A stretch of DNA of 7,014 nucleotides from Ruminococcaceae bacterium UBA5396. GTDB lineage: Bacteria > Bacillota > Clostridia > Oscillospirales > Acutalibacteraceae. A program made the position numbers and the translations under genes. The notes beneath the pieces are model-generated. The model did not search any database and was not told the DNA's origin. It saw nothing but the letters and a program-made list of their open reading frames with translations. Positions 1 through 5,416 of this stretch are shown in pieces (the first letter of the stretch is position 1; each line of letters opens with the position of its first letter). The stretch lies in assembly GCA_002410715.1 (NCBI GenBank), contig DHOG01000034.1, positions 1 to 7,014 of the forward strand. Reading direction: 5' to 3'.

Positions 1-36
1 GGCTCTGTGGGTTTCCGCGCCGCTCTACCTCATTAC
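1..36 (+). repeat. 3' end of a DGR variable or template repeat (partial)
   Basis: The first 26 bases contain no adenine, and read in frame 1 they give a VGFRAAL peptide. This resembles the conserved end of C-type-lectin-fold variable regions in diversity-generating retroelements, where an adenine-poor 'initiation of mutagenic homology' segment closes both the variable repeat (VR) and template repeat (TR). It lies 145 bases upstream of a DGR-type reverse transcriptase, the usual place for one of these repeats. The two codons before VGF are GGC TCT. If the template there had AAC AAT, as templates often do, these would be adenine-substituted codons, favouring VR over TR, but this is inference. 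Frame 1 continues to a stop at about 126, while frame 3 stays open to about 192. The repeat itself is cut by the window edge, so identity as VR or TR is unresolved. Confidence 0.5.
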
Positions 37-40
37 CAGA

Positions 41-60
41 GGCGTGCGTTTACGAACGCC
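41..60 (+). other. GC-rich hairpin next to the DGR repeat end
   Basis: GGCGTGCG pairs with CGAACGCC around a TTTA tetraloop, giving seven pairs with one G-A mismatch. In the Bordetella phage BPP-1 DGR, a short GC-rich hairpin with a 4-nt loop lies a few bases after the end of the VR and is needed for efficient retrohoming. Size, loop length and placement here match that element, and no T-run follows, so it is not a terminator. The role is inferred by analogy. Confidence 0.45.
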
Positions 61-180
61 GCACGAAGTTTGAGGATAAAGGAATTCGCTTCCGTGCCTT
101 ATGGCAAAAAAATGAATTTATTGTGAAGGCCGTGAGTAGCATTACGAAAATCGCCCAGCGCAATATAATTGAGGTTTTTT

Positions 181-1527
181 ATGCCCAAAACAATTAAAAA
201 TGTTTTCGGTGAAATCACAAGCTTTGAGAACATTCATAGAGCTTATTTAAATGCCCGGAGAGATAAAAGGTATCGCGAGGAAGTGTTAAGGTTTTCGGCT
301 TATCTTGTTGATAATATACACCGTATTCAGAAACGGCTCCTGTCTGGAGATTTTCAACCGGGTGCATATCGTGAATTTTATATTTACGAGCCAAAATGCC
401 GTCTGATAATGGCGCAACCGTTTGAGGATCGGGTGATTCAATGGGCGTTTTACCAAGTTTTGAATCCTCGATTTGTCAAAGGATATATTTCTGACAGTTA
501 TGCGTGCATACCAGGCAGGGGGCAAATATCTGCGGTTAAGAGGTTATATTACTGGCTGAGGTTGGTAGACAGGCCGAACAATGTACCATGCTATCCTATA
601 AACATGGTTTTGCGTTCTTTGACAGAAACCGGCTGGCAGAGTGTTCAGGACGAAGGAAAACTGTCGGTTTGGGCTCACCCGGGCTTTCGGGAAATTTTAC
701 TGAATGCGACGGCCGAAAAAATATCTATCAATGATCTGCAGGCTGTAGCCAGAAAATCACGGATTAAATTCCCTGATGCTCCAAGAGGTCCAAAATGGTA
801 CTATTTGAAACTGGATATATCAAAGTATTTTTATCGGATTTCTCATGATGTCGCATTGCGGGAGTTTAACCGAAAGGTTAGTGACAAACAGGTTCAGGCA
901 TGGATGGCAGCTACAGTCTGCAACAACAACCGAAACTTCGGGATTCCGGCGGGAATGAGGCCGGAAAAGGTTCCACGTGACGAGCGCATACCGGAACGAG
1001 GAATCCCAGTCGGATCTTTATCATCTCAAATGCTCGCCAACCTTAACTTGAACCCATTAGACCAATATGCAAAAAGGGAACTTGGCATAAAATACTATAT
1101 TCGGTATATGGACGATGTAATAATCTTATCGGACGATAAGCAGCAACTGAAGGAATGGAAAGAGATACTGGAACGTTTCATCAATGATAGGCTATTGTTG
1201 GACTTAAACAATAAGGTTTGTATTCGCCCGATTAGCTTGGGAATAGAATTTTGCGGGTTTAGGCTGTGGTCGAACCATATTAAGCTGAGGAAGAGCACAG
1301 CCTTACGAATGCGCCGAAAATTGCGGGGGCTAATGGAAGACTATCGGAATGGAGAAATTACTCTGGAGCGGGCTAAAATGACGATAAATGCGTATGAAGC
1401 ATTGTTGTCACATTGTAACAGCTATTCGCTTCGAAAAAAAATTTTTGGGGAATATACAGATACAGAATGGACTGAAGGTTGGTTTTCTTTACAACGGAAC
1501 AGCAACAAAGTAGAGAGCGATGAATAA
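181..1527 (+). CDS. DGR-type reverse transcriptase
   Basis: This 448-aa RNA-directed DNA polymerase should copy the template-repeat RNA into adenine-mutagenised cDNA that replaces the variable repeat of a target gene. Visible motifs in order are a finger region (SDSYACIPGRG, residues 104-114), motif A (LKLDIS with catalytic D212), the signature GIPVGSLSSQ (274-283), the YMDD box (309-312, catalytic D311 and D312) and a FCGFRL motif (358-363 region). GxxxSQ instead of the QGxxxSP of group II introns is the hallmark of DGR enzymes. No maturase or endonuclease domain follows, and retron VTG/NAxxH motifs are absent. About 80 residues (127-206) separate the finger motif from motif A, more than in the DGR enzymes I know. 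ATG 181 is chosen because GAGG at 171-174 sits 6 nt upstream; an in-frame TTG at 169 has no such site. The gene ends inside the first of two terminators. Confidence 0.88.
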   Translation: MPKTIKNVFGEITSFENIHRAYLNARRDKRYREEVLRFSAYLVDNIHRIQKRLLSGDFQPGAYREFYIYEPKCRLIMAQPFEDRVIQWAFYQVLNPRFVKGYISDSYACIPGRGQISAVKRLYYWLRLVDRPNNVPCYPINMVLRSLTETGWQSVQDEGKLSVWAHPGFREILLNATAEKISINDLQAVARKSRIKFPDAPRGPKWYYLKLDISKYFYRISHDVALREFNRKVSDKQVQAWMAATVCNNNRNFGIPAGMRPEKVPRDERIPERGIPVGSLSSQMLANLNLNPLDQYAKRELGIKYYIRYMDDVIILSDDKQQLKEWKEILERFINDRLLLDLNNKVCIRPISLGIEFCGFRLWSNHIKLRKSTALRMRRKLRGLMEDYRNGEITLERAKMTINAYEALLSHCNSYSLRKKIFGEYTDTEWTEGWFSLQRNSNKVESDE

Positions 1528-1541
1528 TCGCTCTCTTTTTT
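1512..1541 (+). terminator. Intrinsic terminator 1 of the RT gene
   Basis: A perfect 10-bp stem, AGAGAGCGAT against ATCGCTCTCT with a GAATA loop, is followed by a run of six T. The stem overlaps the last codons and the TAA stop of the reverse transcriptase gene. Confidence 0.85.
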
Positions 1542-1544
1542 ATT

Positions 1545-1567
1545 GCCCTCGAAAGAGGGCTTTTTTT
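1545..1567 (+). terminator. Intrinsic terminator 2 of the RT gene
   Basis: GCCCTC, a GAAA tetraloop and GAGGGC are followed by seven T. It lies only a few bases after the first terminator, so the retroelement is doubly insulated from the downstream lysis genes. Confidence 0.9.
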
Positions 1568-1641
1568 ATGCACAGAGATGATGATTATGTAATTGTAATT
1601 TGATGGCAACAAATTAAGACTAATAGAGAGGGTGTTAATTA

Positions 1642-1821
1642 ATGTCAGGACAACAGAAGTATGAAATCATCAAGGCACTTGCTTACGGGGAAACGCCGGA
1701 GCAGGCAGCGGCAGCGGAAGACGTGGAAGTTTCCGCTGTCAGGGAAATTCAAAGAACCGAAGCGGCGGAAATTGTGGAAGAACGCGACATGCTTAGAAAG
1801 GCGGGTTACATCGATGGCTGA
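1642..1821 (+). CDS. Small phage protein of unknown function (59 aa)
   Basis: The reading frame encodes an acidic, alanine-rich, probably all-helical protein beginning MSGQQKYEIIKALAYGETPE. A helix, a short turn and EDVEVSAVREIQ could form a helix-turn-helix-like pair, but no family is recognised. A strong ribosome site (GAGAGGG, 1626-1632) lies 9 nt before ATG 1642. It is the first gene of the lysis cassette, and its stop lies 8 nt inside the lysozyme gene, which suggests translational coupling. It has no signal peptide or membrane segment, so it is not a holin. It may help with expression or assembly of the lysis genes, but that is only a guess from position. Confidence 0.7.
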   Translation: MSGQQKYEIIKALAYGETPEQAAAAEDVEVSAVREIQRTEAAEIVEERDMLRKAGYIDG

Positions 1822-2668
1822 AAATTGGATCGACGTGTCGGCTCATCAAGGCATTATAAATTGGCCGAAAGTTGCCGCGTCGGGAGTAAAAGGCGCAGTT
1901 ATCCGCGCCGGGTACGGCAACAGCGCATCCCAACAGGATCGGCAGTTTGCAGGGAATATCAAAGGGGCGACCGCTGCCGGGCTGAAAGCCGCTGTTTATT
2001 GGTTTTCGTATGCGGATACCGTGGCAGACGCGCGCGCAGAGTGGGCCGCCTGCCAAAGAGTGATTGAACCGTATAAAAGTAAGATTCTTTTCGTGGCCTA
2101 CGATTACGAATATGACAGCGTGCGGTATTACAAAAAGCTACACGGTGCGGCACCGGCGAATGATCTTATCAACAAAATGGTAAATACGTTTCTCAATGCG
2201 GCAAAAGCGGATGGTTACGCTGGGGCATTGTATACCAATAACGATTACCGTAAAAACATTTTTTACGCGGCGACAATGGCGGCATGGAATGTGTGGCTTG
2301 CCGATTATTCGGGCGGTCCGGATATTAAATGTTTCATGCAGCAGAACAGCAGCACCGGAAGCGTGCCCGGTATTTCCGGCAATGTGGATATGGACATCCT
2401 TTTCCAGACAGTGGGAGCAAACCCGCCGTATTCGTGCGATACGTCCGTACCGGTTACGGTTGCACGCGGCAATGCATACCAGGCGTTAATCATTTGCGAC
2501 AGCGTTCCGAAAGTTGTAGCCGGAACGCCGGACGTTGTTACCGTGCTGCACCGGTATGACGACGGGAACAAGCGGTATTTTTGGTTTGTGCCTATCGGGC
2601 AACCGGGACAAGAAGCAGGAATTTACATCAACGATGGTCCGCGGCAGTTTATTATAAAAATCAAGTGA
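1814..2668 (+). CDS. GH25 phage lysozyme (endolysin)
   Basis: This 284-aa N-acetylmuramidase should cut the MurNAc-GlcNAc bond of peptidoglycan to release progeny phage. The GH25 barrel spans about residues 4-200: IDVSAHQG at the N terminus (D7), VIRAGYG (29-35), the catalytic DYE pair (D97, E99), WLADYSG (161-167), a QQ strand and NVDMD (190-194). There is no secretion signal, so it probably needs a holin to cross the membrane. Residues ~212-284 form an extra C-terminal module containing TVARGN and RYFWFVP that I do not recognise and that may bind the wall. ATG 1814 begins the conserved MAENWIDVSAHQG sequence and follows AAAGGCGG (1797-1804). The upstream extension in this frame is only the small gene read out of frame. 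It lies in an operon with the genes on both sides. Confidence 0.93.
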   Translation: MAENWIDVSAHQGIINWPKVAASGVKGAVIRAGYGNSASQQDRQFAGNIKGATAAGLKAAVYWFSYADTVADARAEWAACQRVIEPYKSKILFVAYDYEYDSVRYYKKLHGAAPANDLINKMVNTFLNAAKADGYAGALYTNNDYRKNIFYAATMAAWNVWLADYSGGPDIKCFMQQNSSTGSVPGISGNVDMDILFQTVGANPPYSCDTSVPVTVARGNAYQALIICDSVPKVVAGTPDVVTVLHRYDDGNKRYFWFVPIGQPGQEAGIYINDGPRQFIIKIK

Positions 2669-2678
2669 GGCGTTAACG

Positions 2679-3014
2679 TTGAAAGACTGGATAGTAAAAT
2701 ATTGGCTTAGCGCCGTATTCGGCGTTATAATGGGTGCGCTGGGGTGGGCTGTAAAACGTATGCGAACACGGCAAAAGTCGCAGGAAGCAGAGCAGACGGC
2801 TATAAAACAGGGTATGCTTGCACTGCTGCATGACCGTATTTACAGTGCTTATGCGGAATGCCTTAACAAAGGCTATGCAAGCATTGACGATATTAAAAAT
2901 CTCGAATATTTGTACAAGCCGTACCATGCCTTAGGTGGCAACGGTACAGGCACGGAGCTTTACGAGCGCGTTAAGAAAATGCCGACTGAGCCGTCGCAGA
3001 GAGCAACGGCCTAA
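2679..3014 (+). CDS. Small single-span phage membrane protein, holin-like
   Basis: The 111-aa protein has one N-terminal membrane segment (about residues 7-26), a basic stretch (VKRMRTRQK), and then a soluble helical part with LLHDRIYSAY and a YHALGGNGTGTEL motif ending in MPTEPS. Proteins with this layout (short membrane anchor, ALLxDRI, YHxLGGNGT) are common beside endolysins in Clostridia phages and are often labelled holin or hypothetical. The start is TTG 2679, supported by GAGG (2667-2670) overlapping the lysozyme stop with 8-nt spacing. Its position between endolysin and a second membrane protein suggests a holin, antiholin or spanin-like accessory role. The exact role is unproven. Confidence 0.78.
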   Translation: MKDWIVKYWLSAVFGVIMGALGWAVKRMRTRQKSQEAEQTAIKQGMLALLHDRIYSAYAECLNKGYASIDDIKNLEYLYKPYHALGGNGTGTELYERVKKMPTEPSQRATA

Positions 3015-3060
3015 AAATAATTTTGTCCCTTATAAGGACAGGAAAGAAGGATACTTATTT

Positions 3061-3648
3061 ATGAATCAGGTAGAAATTGTTTGTATAATTGTTGCGTCTG
3101 TTGGCGCTGTTTTCGGTGTATGCGGGTTTGTTTTCCCACTTTTATCTAAAAAAGGCGTAAACACTGAACAGATCCTTAGCAAGGTAGACTCAGGCTTAGA
3201 AATTGCAGGCAAGGCCGTTGACACAATAAAATCAATTGCGCCGGGTATCCCGTACATATCGATGGCAGACACAATTATTAAGTGCGCCGACGAGGGTACT
3301 AAAAAGGCAGAACAGCTTTACATTTCAAACAAAATTTCAGCGGACGCAAGGAAAACGGAAGCAGTTAAGCTTACAAAGGATTTACTTACAGCCGCAAAGG
3401 TGGAAATTACGCCGGAGATTGATACTATTATCGACGGCTGTGTTGAAGCGGCGGTCTTTGCTTTGCCGCAGACACACACGGAGGAAAACGACAAGCGGTA
3501 TGCTGACTTAGCAGCGCAGGATAATGTGACTAAGGCTTTAAAGTCTGCAGCCGACGCGGTACAGGCTGCACAGGAAGCAATAAGTGGCACGGACGATAAA
3601 GTTACAGCAGAGACGGGAAAAGCGACGCAGGCGACGGCACAGGCGTAA
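3061..3648 (+). CDS. Putative LLH-type phage holin
   Basis: This 195-aa protein has one N-terminal membrane helix (about residues 4-28) and a long, charged, mostly helical tail. The region ADEGTKKAEQL...ARKTEAVKLTKDLL...IDTIIDGCVEAAV matches the layout of the LL-H holin family (holin superfamily 6): a membrane anchor, a helix around an AEQL sequence, and a final Ile/Ala-rich helix. The last ~45 residues are alanine-, threonine- and aspartate-rich and look disordered. ATG 3061 follows AAGAAGG with 10-nt spacing; a small TGTCC/GGACA hairpin (3024-3040) sits upstream. It should form membrane lesions that let the GH25 lysozyme reach the wall. Family assignment is from pattern memory and less certain than the position-based role. 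Confidence 0.62.
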   Translation: MNQVEIVCIIVASVGAVFGVCGFVFPLLSKKGVNTEQILSKVDSGLEIAGKAVDTIKSIAPGIPYISMADTIIKCADEGTKKAEQLYISNKISADARKTEAVKLTKDLLTAAKVEITPEIDTIIDGCVEAAVFALPQTHTEENDKRYADLAAQDNVTKALKSAADAVQAAQEAISGTDDKVTAETGKATQATAQA

Positions 3649-3651
3649 AAA

Positions 3652-3673
3652 TTAACATCAAAGTCGATGTTAA
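3652..3673. repeat. Inverted repeat after the holin gene
   Basis: TTAACATC and GATGTTAA form a perfect 8-bp inverted repeat with a 6-base loop. It starts 4 bases after the holin stop. No T-run follows, only AAATTTG, so it is a weak terminator at best; it could protect an mRNA end or bind a protein. Confidence 0.5.
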
Positions 3674-3689
3674 AAATTTGCGAAAACGT

Positions 3690-3736
3690 GTTGATTTTGT
3701 CAACTTGGTAATATGTTTTACACGGCTTTGTCAACT
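3690..3736. repeat. Palindrome and direct repeat TTTGTCAACT
   Basis: TTTGTCAACT occurs twice in the same orientation, at 3696-3705 and 3727-3736, 31 bases apart. The first copy is also half of an inverted repeat GTTGA-TTTTG-TCAAC (3690-3704). Such spaced copies could be binding sites for a regulator or recombinase, but no partner is visible here. Confidence 0.4.
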
Positions 3737-3756
3737 GAACAAGGCATAAATGATAA

Positions 3757-3799
3757 GAGCCGTACCGGTTAATTTCCGGTACGACTCTCTATTTTTTTT
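3757..3799 (+). terminator. Terminator of the lysis operon
   Basis: GAGCCGTACCGG pairs with CCGGTACGACTC with one mismatch around a TTAATTT loop, followed by a T-rich tract containing eight consecutive T (3792-3799). The tract overlaps the last codons of the convergent minus-strand gene. On the minus strand the same stem is followed by TTATCATTT, so weak two-way termination is possible. Confidence 0.85.
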
Positions 3800-3992
3800 G
3801 CCCAAAAGCTATTTTTTCATAGGCTCTCTTACCTAAAATTTCAATACTCGTGCACCGATGCATATTGTCATTCGGCCCGAGACCGACATTAAACACCTGC
3901 CCGACATAATAGGCTCGCGCTTCTTTGGGTATAGCATTGATGTGGGTATATTCATAGTCGCCGTTTTCATAATTGACTTTGACTTTAATCAT
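3789..3992 (-). CDS. Hypothetical small protein (67 aa), last gene of the minus operon
   Basis: The protein begins MIKVKVNYENGDYEYTHINA and looks like a small beta-rich soluble domain: a strand pair, a central YYVGQVFNVG segment and a basic end (AYEKIAFGQKK). No family is recognised. The start at 3992 is set by GAGGGA 7 nt upstream and by an 8-nt ATGATTAA overlap with the stop of the preceding gene, typical of translational coupling. Its final codons lie in the U-tract region of the convergent lysis terminator. Confidence 0.68.
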   Translation of the reverse strand: MIKVKVNYENGDYEYTHINAIPKEARAYYVGQVFNVGLGPNDNMHRCTSIEILGKRAYEKIAFGQKK

Positions 3993-4218
3993 ATTGCATT
4001 CCCTCATTCCATGTGTCGCGGCCTTTCGGAAACTCAAATTCAGCATTGACCGGCATATCGGGCTCACCATCAAAATCGTTACTGGACTTCGTAAATATGT
4101 TAGGTGCGCCTATCGGTTCTGCGTCAACATACAGGCGCCCGTTACACTCATAAACAGGTCTGTCAAAACTATCGCGGCCTTTATAATTTAATACTAATTT
4201 CTTCATGGTAATTGGCAT
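3985..4218 (-). CDS. Hypothetical small protein (77 aa)
   Basis: The protein contains the sequence LVLNYKGRDSFDRPVYE followed by NGRLYVDAEP, two predicted beta hairpins, then an acidic stretch (DFDGEPDMP) and a hydrophilic end. No family is recognised. ATG 4218 is preferred because AGGA lies about 8 nt upstream; ATG 4206, four codons later, is the alternative and gives a more natural MKKLVLNYKG start. It overlaps the next gene by 8 nt. The candidate plus-strand RNA at 4255-4331 lies just upstream of its ribosome site, so its leader may be covered by an antisense transcript. Confidence 0.65.
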   Translation of the reverse strand: MPITMKKLVLNYKGRDSFDRPVYECNGRLYVDAEPIGAPNIFTKSSNDFDGEPDMPVNAEFEFPKGRDTWNEGMQYD

Positions 4219-4219
4219 C

Positions 4220-4248
4220 TTTCCTTTTCCTGCCGGCTGTGGTACAAT
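4220..4248 (+). promoter_or_regulatory. Extended -10 promoter for a plus-strand RNA
   Basis: TACAAT (4243-4248) has a TG one base upstream (TGGTACAAT), an extended -10 element. A weak -35 (TTTCCT, 4220-4225) lies 17 bases away. Nothing coding follows on this strand, but a terminator does at 4292-4331, which supports a short RNA unit. Confidence 0.45.
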
Positions 4249-4254
4249 GGCTAT

Positions 4255-4331
4255 GCAACCGGGTTGTGTAGTAGCTTCCGGGTTTGCGTTGGCCGTTCAC
4301 GTAGTTCAGACGTGGGCGGCTTTCTTGTTTT
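4255..4331 (+). ncRNA. Candidate small antisense RNA inside the minus-strand operon
   Basis: An extended -10 promoter predicts a start near 4255, and an intrinsic terminator ends the unit at ~4331, giving a ~75-nt RNA without a convincing reading frame or ribosome site. It is antisense to the gap between two minus-strand genes and to the last 9 codons of the 4306-4488 gene. Within the RNA, CAACC/GGTTG (4256-4266) could form a second small hairpin. It could silence or process the operon in cis, or act on another transcript. It does not match an RNA family I can name; the gene is inferred only from the promoter-terminator pair. Confidence 0.42.
4292..4331 (+). terminator. Intrinsic terminator of the candidate RNA
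   Basis: GCCGTTCACGT pairs over 11 positions with ACGTGGGCGGC, with two G-T wobbles and a 7-base loop. TTTCTTGTTTT follows. On the minus strand no T-run follows the stem, so the signal is oriented for plus-strand transcription although it lies partly inside a minus-strand gene. Confidence 0.6.
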
Positions 4332-4488
4332 GCCATTGCCCATCAAATGCCGATAAGCAGGCAACGCCAAATCTGCGTTCCTCTATGCTCATTAACTCAA
4401 ATGATTTACCCATCATCTTTTCAAGTTCTGCCTTTGCTTCTGTGTCGCCATTCGTAATGTCAATGGCTATTTGTTTTGGGCTTCTCAT
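4306..4488 (-). CDS. Hypothetical small protein (60 aa)
   Basis: A small, mostly helical, charged protein starting MRSPKQIAIDITNGDTEAKA, with a second helix (ELEKMMGKSFELMSIEERRF) and a hydrophilic end in NKKAAHV. No family is recognised. ATG 4488 has AAAGGAAG 5-6 nt upstream. The last codons overlap the hairpin of a terminator that points the other way. It sits mid-operon with gaps of 45 and 87 bases to its neighbours; the 87-base gap is where the candidate antisense RNA lies. Confidence 0.65.
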   Translation of the reverse strand: MRSPKQIAIDITNGDTEAKAELEKMMGKSFELMSIEERRFGVACLSAFDGQWQNKKAAHV

Positions 4489-4533
4489 GCAGCTTCCTTT
4501 CAGCCCTCGTAACCTCCGGGGCGGGAATTTTGG

Positions 4534-4764
4534 TTACGCTTCCCGATAGTCTTTAATGCTGCCCTTGATGTAGTGCCGTCCCCGAAGCAATTCGACGGAT
4601 TGCAAAATACACTCGATTCTGGCAACCGCGCATCCGCTGGAGCCGTGACTAATGAGCCGGTCGGCCACGTCATCCATCATGGGGATGTCCATACAGGTTT
4701 CGCCATAGATTTTTTTACCGTTCTCGATAGTCATAGCGTCGTAGGTAATGTTCAAGGTTTTCAT
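4534..4764 (-). CDS. Hypothetical small protein (76 aa)
   Basis: The protein starts MKTLNITYDAMTIENGKKIY and continues with CMDIPMMDDVADRLISHG, a strand-then-helix arrangement, followed by a helix (CAVARIECILQSVELLRG) and a basic tail. It has two cysteines (C24, C45) plus C52, but no CxxC metal motif. No family is recognised. ATG 4764 is chosen because MKTLNITYD begins a clean beta strand; AGGAA lies about 12 nt upstream, slightly far. The longer frame to 4812 adds a poorly composed extension. It is the second gene of the minus operon. Confidence 0.65.
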   Translation of the reverse strand: MKTLNITYDAMTIENGKKIYGETCMDIPMMDDVADRLISHGSSGCAVARIECILQSVELLRGRHYIKGSIKDYREA

Positions 4765-4818
4765 AATATCCGTTTTCCTTTCTTTCTGCCCGTATGGCCG
4801 GTAGCACAGCAAACTTTG

Positions 4819-5013
4819 TTAATTACTTTGTACTATGGTGAGCTGAAATTCGGAACCATCTTTCATTTTTATTACCAGCCCTTTACTGATGGTAAGAATT
4901 CCTGCGTCGCTGTAGTTTTGTATACTTTCGGCATCTGCAAGAGCCGAATTAGAAACATCCCAATCGTTTGTGAGGATTCCATGTAGTGCATCTTGTATAA
5001 CCTGAGCGTTCAT
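4819..5013 (-). CDS. Hypothetical small protein (64 aa), first gene of the minus operon
   Basis: The protein starts MNAQVIQDALHGILTNDWDV, then a helix rich in Ala, Asp and Ser, then a strand pair (ILTISKGLVIKMKDGSEF) ending QLTIVQSN. The final half looks like a compact beta hairpin that could bind a partner. I have a weak memory of similar unnamed proteins in Clostridia phages, but no function is known to me. Ribosome site GGGAG (about 5022-5026) is 8 nt upstream of ATG 5013. It is the promoter-proximal gene, divergent from the HTH gene at 5186, which makes it the most likely direct partner of that regulator. Confidence 0.68.
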   Translation of the reverse strand: MNAQVIQDALHGILTNDWDVSNSALADAESIQNYSDAGILTISKGLVIKMKDGSEFQLTIVQSN

Positions 5014-5052
5014 TTTTATACTCCCTTTCGCTGTTCTCTTTTCTATGTTACT

Positions 5053-5081
5053 ATATTACTACGATTTGCGTAATTTGTCAA
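5053..5081 (-). promoter_or_regulatory. Promoter of the minus-strand operon
   Basis: On the minus strand, TTGACA (5076-5081) is followed after 17 bases by TAATAT (5053-5058), a good -35 with a weaker -10. It points into the five small genes. An ACG-5-CGT palindrome lies inside the spacer and a second lies just upstream, so binding there would block it. Confidence 0.72.
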
Positions 5082-5148
5082 TACGTTTTACGTAATATAT
5101 TTAACATAAATCGTAAATAAATTTTGGATTGCGTATTGATAAAATACG
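5061..5148. promoter_or_regulatory. Operator-like palindromes in the divergent promoter region
   Basis: Three inverted repeats share a CGTA core: ACGatttgCGT (5061-5071), ACGttttaCGT (5083-5093) and CGTATTgataaAATACG (5132-5148). The first two are centred 22 bases apart, about two helix turns. All three touch a promoter: the first lies between the -35 and -10 of the minus operon, the third overlaps the -35 of the HTH gene. The likely binder is the HTH protein encoded at 5186, in line with autoregulation. The related half-sites in the hicAB promoter suggest the same or a related factor acts there. Confidence 0.6.
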
Positions 5149-5164
5149 AATCGCGTTATATAAT
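5136..5164 (+). promoter_or_regulatory. Promoter of the first HTH gene
   Basis: TTGATA (5136-5141), 17 bases, then a perfect TATAAT (5159-5164). The start point would be near 5171, a few bases before AAAGGAG, so the leader is very short. Confidence 0.82.
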
Positions 5165-5185
5165 ATAGCAAAGGAGTATAATAGC

Positions 5186-5413
5186 ATGATAAGATTTCGA
5201 TTAAAAAGGCTTTTGGCATTGAGAGAAATGACCCAAAAGCGATTGGCTGAAATTACAGGTATACGGTCTCCAACTATTTCCGCAATTTGTACGAATTCTA
5301 TTAAGCAAATACCGACTGTCGTAATGGATAAAATTTGTGAAGCCCTTGACTGCCAACCAAGCGATTGGATAGAACGTGTTACATCTGATAATAAAAATCC
5401 ATCCCAAAAATAA
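5186..5413 (+). CDS. Cro/CI-type HTH regulator 1
   Basis: A 75-aa DNA-binding protein made almost only of a lambda-repressor-like helix-turn-helix: MTQKRLAEITG (15-25), recognition helix RSPTISAIC (27-35), then the conserved tail MDKICEALDCQPSDWIE (47-63). This is the short YozG-like subset of the XRE/HTH_26 group, which lacks an added effector or cleavage domain. ATG 5186 is preceded by AAAGGAG with 9-nt spacing, which rejects the longer frame from 5129 that runs through the promoter. It is divergent from the minus operon and precedes hicAB; both of its flanks are full of CGTA palindromes. A repressor of the minus operon and of itself is likely, perhaps also of hicAB. Confidence 0.88.
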   Translation: MIRFRLKRLLALREMTQKRLAEITGIRSPTISAICTNSIKQIPTVVMDKICEALDCQPSDWIERVTSDNKNPSQK

Positions 5414-5416
5414 GTT

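Noticed and set aside
164..169. TATAAT just before the RT gene as a promoter
   Set aside because: The matching -35 (ATTACG) is poor, and a start near 176 would fall after the GAGG ribosome site at 171-174.
181..1527. RT as part of a group II intron or retron
   Set aside because: It has GxxxSQ rather than QGxxxSP, no maturase or HNH domain, no domain V-like RNA after it, and no retron VTG or NAxxH motif.
1661..1813. Upstream extension of the lysozyme frame (335-aa version)
   Set aside because: The extra 51 residues are arginine/lysine-rich, lack a ribosome site, and cover the 59-aa gene read in another frame. The conserved GH25 start is at 1814.
3728..3756. TTGTCA...TGATAA as a promoter after the holin gene
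   Set aside because: The -10 matches consensus at only 2 of 6 positions and it points directly into a terminator.
4205..4549. Long plus-strand open frame and similar opposite-strand frames (e.g. 4573-4986)
   Set aside because: No ribosome sites, and they lie opposite five well-supported minus-strand genes. They are shadows.
5129..5185. Longer start for HTH regulator 1
   Set aside because: It would translate across the promoter -10; AAAGGAG and ATG 5186 give the correct family start.
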